A stretch of 8,973 nucleotides of DNA, from positions 1 to 8,973 of the forward strand of contig CAMDRY010000105.1 of NCBI GenBank assembly GCA_945906975.1, written 5' to 3'. Positions 6,693 through 8,973 of the stretch are shown here, one piece after another; position 1 is the stretch's first letter, and every line of letters begins with the position of its first letter. Position numbers and translations under genes: made by a program. This DNA comes from Bordetella parapertussis (GTDB lineage: Bacteria > Pseudomonadota > Gammaproteobacteria > Burkholderiales > SG8-39). Under the pieces are notes generated by a model. The model had not been told where the DNA came from and did no database searches. It saw nothing but the letters and a program-made list of their open reading frames with translations.

Positions 6693-7226
6693 ATGAAACT
6701 GCTTGACCGCCTGTGCGCGTGGTCGGAAGAGGTCACGCGCTTTTCGGCGTGGTGCGGGCTCTCCCTTCTTGCCTGCGCGACACTGGTGACCGTACTCGAC
6801 GTGCTGACACGCCGGTCCATCGGTTGGTCGGTGCCGGGACTGGTTGACCTGACTCAACTCTTTGTCATGGGCTTTGTTTTCCTGTCGATCCCGTTCGCGT
6901 TCACACGCGAAGCCAACGTCGCGGTGGAGTTTGTCACCGACCTGCTGCCCGAGCGCCCTTTGGCACTCGTGAAGGCGGCCGGCGCCTTTGCCGCAACCGC
7001 ATTCATGATCGCCCTCAGCTGGTATTGCCTGTCTCGCGCGCAGCAGCAACTGGAAAGCGGGGATGCTTCGCAAACCATAGGCATTCCTTTTATCTGGAAC
7101 TGGATCCCGCTGATGATCGGCTTCGTGCTGGGTATCGTTGCGAGCCTCCTGCAAATGCTGCGTTACGCCCGCTTCGGCCTGTTTGGCACCGGATCCGCCG
7201 AAAGCGGACAGTCGGCGCAAGTTTAG
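6693..7226 (+). CDS. dctQ: TRAP transporter small membrane subunit, DctQ family
   Basis: The 177-residue product has the size and four-helix plan of DctQ: hydrophobic segments at about 17-37, 50-70, 92-113 and 131-156. Family-typical features include DVLTRRSIGWSVPGLVDLTQL (36-56), the VFLSIPFAFTREANVAVEF stretch (62-80), and IPFIWNWIPLMIGFVLG before the last helix. DctQ is an inner-membrane protein that complexes with DctM and takes part in docking of the loaded binding protein. The start has only a modest upstream GGGA (6683-6686), supplied by the end of the heptanucleotide array. The stop codon overlaps the ribosome-binding site of dctM, so these two subunits are probably translationally coupled. 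The tail after residue 162 is hydrophilic and poorly conserved. Confidence 0.93.
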   Translation: MKLLDRLCAWSEEVTRFSAWCGLSLLACATLVTVLDVLTRRSIGWSVPGLVDLTQLFVMGFVFLSIPFAFTREANVAVEFVTDLLPERPLALVKAAGAFAATAFMIALSWYCLSRAQQQLESGDASQTIGIPFIWNWIPLMIGFVLGIVASLLQMLRYARFGLFGTGSAESGQSAQV

Positions 7227-7235
7227 GACACCCTG

Positions 7236-8534
7236 ATGCAAGGACCCACACTCGGGCTCATCGGCTTTGCCGTCTGCATGGGCCTTATTTTTTTGCGCGT
7301 GCCGGTTGCCGTGGCCATGGGCGTCACCGGCGCGATCGGATTCGGCTTCACCAATGGCTGGGAAAGCGTTGCATTCATTCTGGGAAAAGTGCCGTTTGAC
7401 ACGGTTTTTCCCTACGATCTTTCGGTCGTGCCCTTGTTTGTGATGATGGGGGTGTTCGCCGGTCATGCGGGACTGTCGCGCAGCCTCTATAACTGCGTTG
7501 CGGCGTTTGTCGGGCAACTGCGCGGCGGACTCGCCCTTGCCACCGTGGGCGCCTGCGCCCTGTTCGGTGCCATTTGCGGATCGTCGCTGGCCACGGCGGC
7601 GACATTAGGCAAGGTCGCGTTGCCGGAGATGAAACGCCTGAATTACGACGACAGCCTCGCCGCGGCCTCGATCGCCGCTGGCGGCACATTGGGCGTGATG
7701 ATCCCGCCGAGCATCATCTTCGTCATTTACGCGCTGATGACCGAGCAGTCCATCGGCAAGCTGTTTTTGTCCGGCATCCTGCCGGGCATTCTTGGCACCA
7801 TGCTCTACTGGGGCGCCGTCTATTGGATCACGCTGCGCAACCCGGCAGCCGGGCCGGCGGGGCCGCGCCTTTCATGGACGGAAAAATTCACGGCGCTGCG
7901 CGATGTCTGGAAAGTGGCCTCCCTTTTCGCGCTGGTTCTGGGCGGCATGTACTTTGGCTGGTTCACACCGACCGAGGCTGCCGCGGTGGGCGCTGCCGGC
8001 GCCGTGTTGCTGGCATGGGCTGGCGGCCAGATCAATCGCGTCATGCTCAAGCAATGCATGATCGAAACCACCACGACATCGGCCATGATCTTCATGATCC
8101 TGATCGGCGCGAATATTTTCAATTTCTTCGTCGAAGCGACAGGATTCACGCAGGCGACGGTCGACTGGGTGCAGGGTCAGGGCTTCAACCGCTGGGTGGT
8201 GATGCTGATTTTGATGCTCTTTTACATCGTACTGGGCTGCTTCCTCGACAGCATTTCGATGATTTTGCTGACCATCTCCGCCGTATTCCCGCTGATAAAA
8301 ACGCTGGGCTTCGACCCGATCTGGTTCGGCGTCATGGTCGTCACGGTAGCCGAGATCGGCATGATCACGCCGCCCGTCGGCATGAATCTCTTCGTGCTGC
8401 AAGGCGCGTGCGGCATACCAATGAAGACAATAGTGCGGGGCATCATGCCCTTTGTCACCGCCGACTGCGTGCGGCTCGTACTGCTTTGCCTTTTCCCCTG
8501 GATTGCGACCTGGATCCCCTCGCAAATGGGTTGA
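7236..8534 (+). CDS. dctM: TRAP transporter large membrane subunit, DctM family
   Basis: The 432-residue product is a standard-length DctM, the ion-coupled transport subunit of the inner membrane with about a dozen hydrophobic segments. Diagnostic blocks in order are VPLFVMMGVFAGHAGLSRSL (65-84), GAICGSSLATAATLG (111-125), GGTLGVMIPPSIIFVIYALM (149-168), GWFTPTEAAAVGAAGA (241-256), LGCFLDSISMILLTISAVFP (333-352) and VAEIGMITPPVGMNLFVLQG (371-390). The two Gly/Ser/Thr/Pro-rich repeats (about 113-160 and 337-385) are the elements expected to bind sodium and substrate in this elevator-type fold. It works with dctQ and dctP, probably using a sodium gradient as family members do. AGGA at 7225-7228, overlapping the dctQ stop, lies 7 nt before the ATG. 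The stop codon sits in the loop of a small hairpin (8525-8541). Confidence 0.96.
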   Translation: MQGPTLGLIGFAVCMGLIFLRVPVAVAMGVTGAIGFGFTNGWESVAFILGKVPFDTVFPYDLSVVPLFVMMGVFAGHAGLSRSLYNCVAAFVGQLRGGLALATVGACALFGAICGSSLATAATLGKVALPEMKRLNYDDSLAAASIAAGGTLGVMIPPSIIFVIYALMTEQSIGKLFLSGILPGILGTMLYWGAVYWITLRNPAAGPAGPRLSWTEKFTALRDVWKVASLFALVLGGMYFGWFTPTEAAAVGAAGAVLLAWAGGQINRVMLKQCMIETTTTSAMIFMILIGANIFNFFVEATGFTQATVDWVQGQGFNRWVVMLILMLFYIVLGCFLDSISMILLTISAVFPLIKTLGFDPIWFGVMVVTVAEIGMITPPVGMNLFVLQGACGIPMKTIVRGIMPFVTADCVRLVLLCLFPWIATWIPSQMG

Positions 8535-8541
8535 CCCCATT
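8525..8541 (+). other. Small hairpin enclosing the dctM stop codon
   Basis: AATGGG (8525-8530) and CCCATT (8536-8541) form a perfect 6-bp stem with a 5-nt loop, TTGAC, that contains most of the dctM stop codon. No T-run follows, so termination there is unlikely. It may be a transcript 3'-end or stability element, or chance. Confidence 0.3.
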
Positions 8542-8662
8542 CGAAGGCAAGACCAACTTACGCAAACCGGACTGGCGAATCAATCTGTCACTCGGGTTCG
8601 GGCTGAATTAAACTGCTGCGATATTCGCTCCCCGCCCGGGCGGCGCATCCCACGGAGGCATC
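8535..8662 (+). promoter_or_regulatory. Intergenic region upstream of gabD with weak promoter candidates
   Basis: This 128-bp gap is long enough for a separate gabD promoter. The best match I see is CTGTCA (8585-8590, 4 of 6) with TAAACT (8609-8614, 4 of 6) at 18-bp spacing, which is weak. The sequence ACTGGCGAATCAATC at 8571-8585 resembles the motif at the dctP promoter and shares an exact GGCGAATCAA. A short dyad, GCGA-TAT-TCGC, lies at 8618-8628. Which of these matter is unknown; read-through from dctM is also possible. Confidence 0.35.
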
Positions 8663-8973
8663 ATGAACTCACCCAAAATCACCGGCGTCGCCACGCTCGG
8701 CCTCAAAGACCCCCAGCTGTTCCGTCAGCAGTGCTACATCGACGGGAAATGGTCCGATGCCGACAGTGGCAAGACCGTCACCGTCAGCAACCCGGCCAGC
8801 GGCGAAATTCTCGGCACCATCCCCACCATGGGAACCGATGAAACACGCCGCGCCATCGATGCGGCCAACGCCGCCTTTCCGGCCTGGCGCGCCAAAACGG
8901 CAAAGGAGCGCAGCACCATCCTGCGCAAATGGTTCGAACTGATGATGCTGCACCAGGAAGACCTGGCAAAGCT
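8663..8973 (+). CDS. gabD: Succinate-semialdehyde dehydrogenase, N-terminal part (cut by window end)
   Basis: Only the first 103 codons are in the window. They translate to an N-terminus closely resembling GabD: LKDPQLFRQQCYIDGKWSDA, VSNPASGEILGTIPTMGTDE, then RRAIDAANAAFPAWRAKTAK and ERSTILRKWFELMMLHQEDL. GabD-type enzymes are cytoplasmic NAD(P)-dependent aldehyde dehydrogenases that oxidise succinate semialdehyde to succinate in GABA, 4-hydroxybutyrate and related degradation. The catalytic Cys and Glu lie beyond the window, so completeness cannot be judged. Related aldehyde dehydrogenases such as glutarate-semialdehyde dehydrogenase share this N-terminus, so the exact substrate is less certain than the family. 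GGAGG at 8654-8658 stands 4 nt before the ATG, slightly close but the best start. It lies 128 bp after dctM on the same strand. Confidence 0.88.
   Translation, partial: MNSPKITGVATLGLKDPQLFRQQCYIDGKWSDADSGKTVTVSNPASGEILGTIPTMGTDETRRAIDAANAAFPAWRAKTAKERSTILRKWFELMMLHQEDLAK

Noticed and set aside
6666..7517. A 283-codon minus-strand open frame opposite dctQ and the start of dctM
   Set aside because: It is a shadow of two well-supported TRAP subunits, with a His/Gln/Arg-rich product of no recognisable family.
8531..8559. TTGACC (8531-8536) as a -35 element for gabD
   Set aside because: The hexamer 17 bp downstream, CAACTT, is a poor -10 match, and TTGACC overlaps the dctM stop codon, so the match is probably chance.

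Overview
The window reads as an ordinary, densely coded chromosomal stretch of a high-G+C Gram-negative bacterium. A betaproteobacterium (Rhodocyclales or Burkholderiales type) is my best guess, from the protein sequences, the strong G/C bias at third codon positions and the Tat/TRAP gene content; this is inference, since no rRNA or other phylogenetic marker is present. I see no insertion sequence, phage gene, CRISPR array, tRNA or rRNA gene.

Layout, left to right. (1) A minus-strand yebC gene (TACO1/YebC family, ribosome-associated or regulatory) occupies 10-735. (2) A 115-bp divergent intergenic region (736-850) holds a perfect TATAAT box and a perfect 13-bp tandem duplication in the leader of the next gene. 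(3) On the plus strand, a HerA-like DUF853/YjgR ATPase (851-2359) is followed 10 nt later by an EamA/DMT-type membrane transporter that starts at GTG (2370-3284); the two are probably co-transcribed. (4) A 152-bp gap with two palindromes leads to a fused polytopic-membrane/spermidine-synthase-like protein (3437-5467). (5) A new transcription unit begins with a recognisable sigma70-like promoter (about 5483-5512) and encodes a complete TRAP transporter: Tat-exported solute-binding protein DctP (5547-6623), small membrane subunit DctQ (6693-7226) and large membrane subunit DctM (7236-8534). (6) The window ends inside the N-terminus of gabD, an NADP-type succinate-semialdehyde dehydrogenase (8663 onward, truncated by the window edge).

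How the genes work together. The clearest functional unit is dctP-dctQ-dctM: a periplasmic binding protein captures a carboxylate-type solute and the QM membrane complex imports it using an ion gradient. The adjacent gabD hints that the imported compound may be catabolised through succinate semialdehyde, but that link rests on position only. HerA-like ATPase, DMT transporter and membrane/spermidine-synthase fusion have no evident pathway connection to each other.

I found no new multi-gene system. The most noteworthy structures are non-coding: a CTAG-rich heptanucleotide tandem array between dctP and dctQ whose last degenerate unit contributes to the dctQ ribosome-binding region; a repeated ACTGG(G)CG-type motif that flanks the dctP core promoter and recurs upstream of gabD; and the 13-bp duplication ahead of the HerA-like gene.
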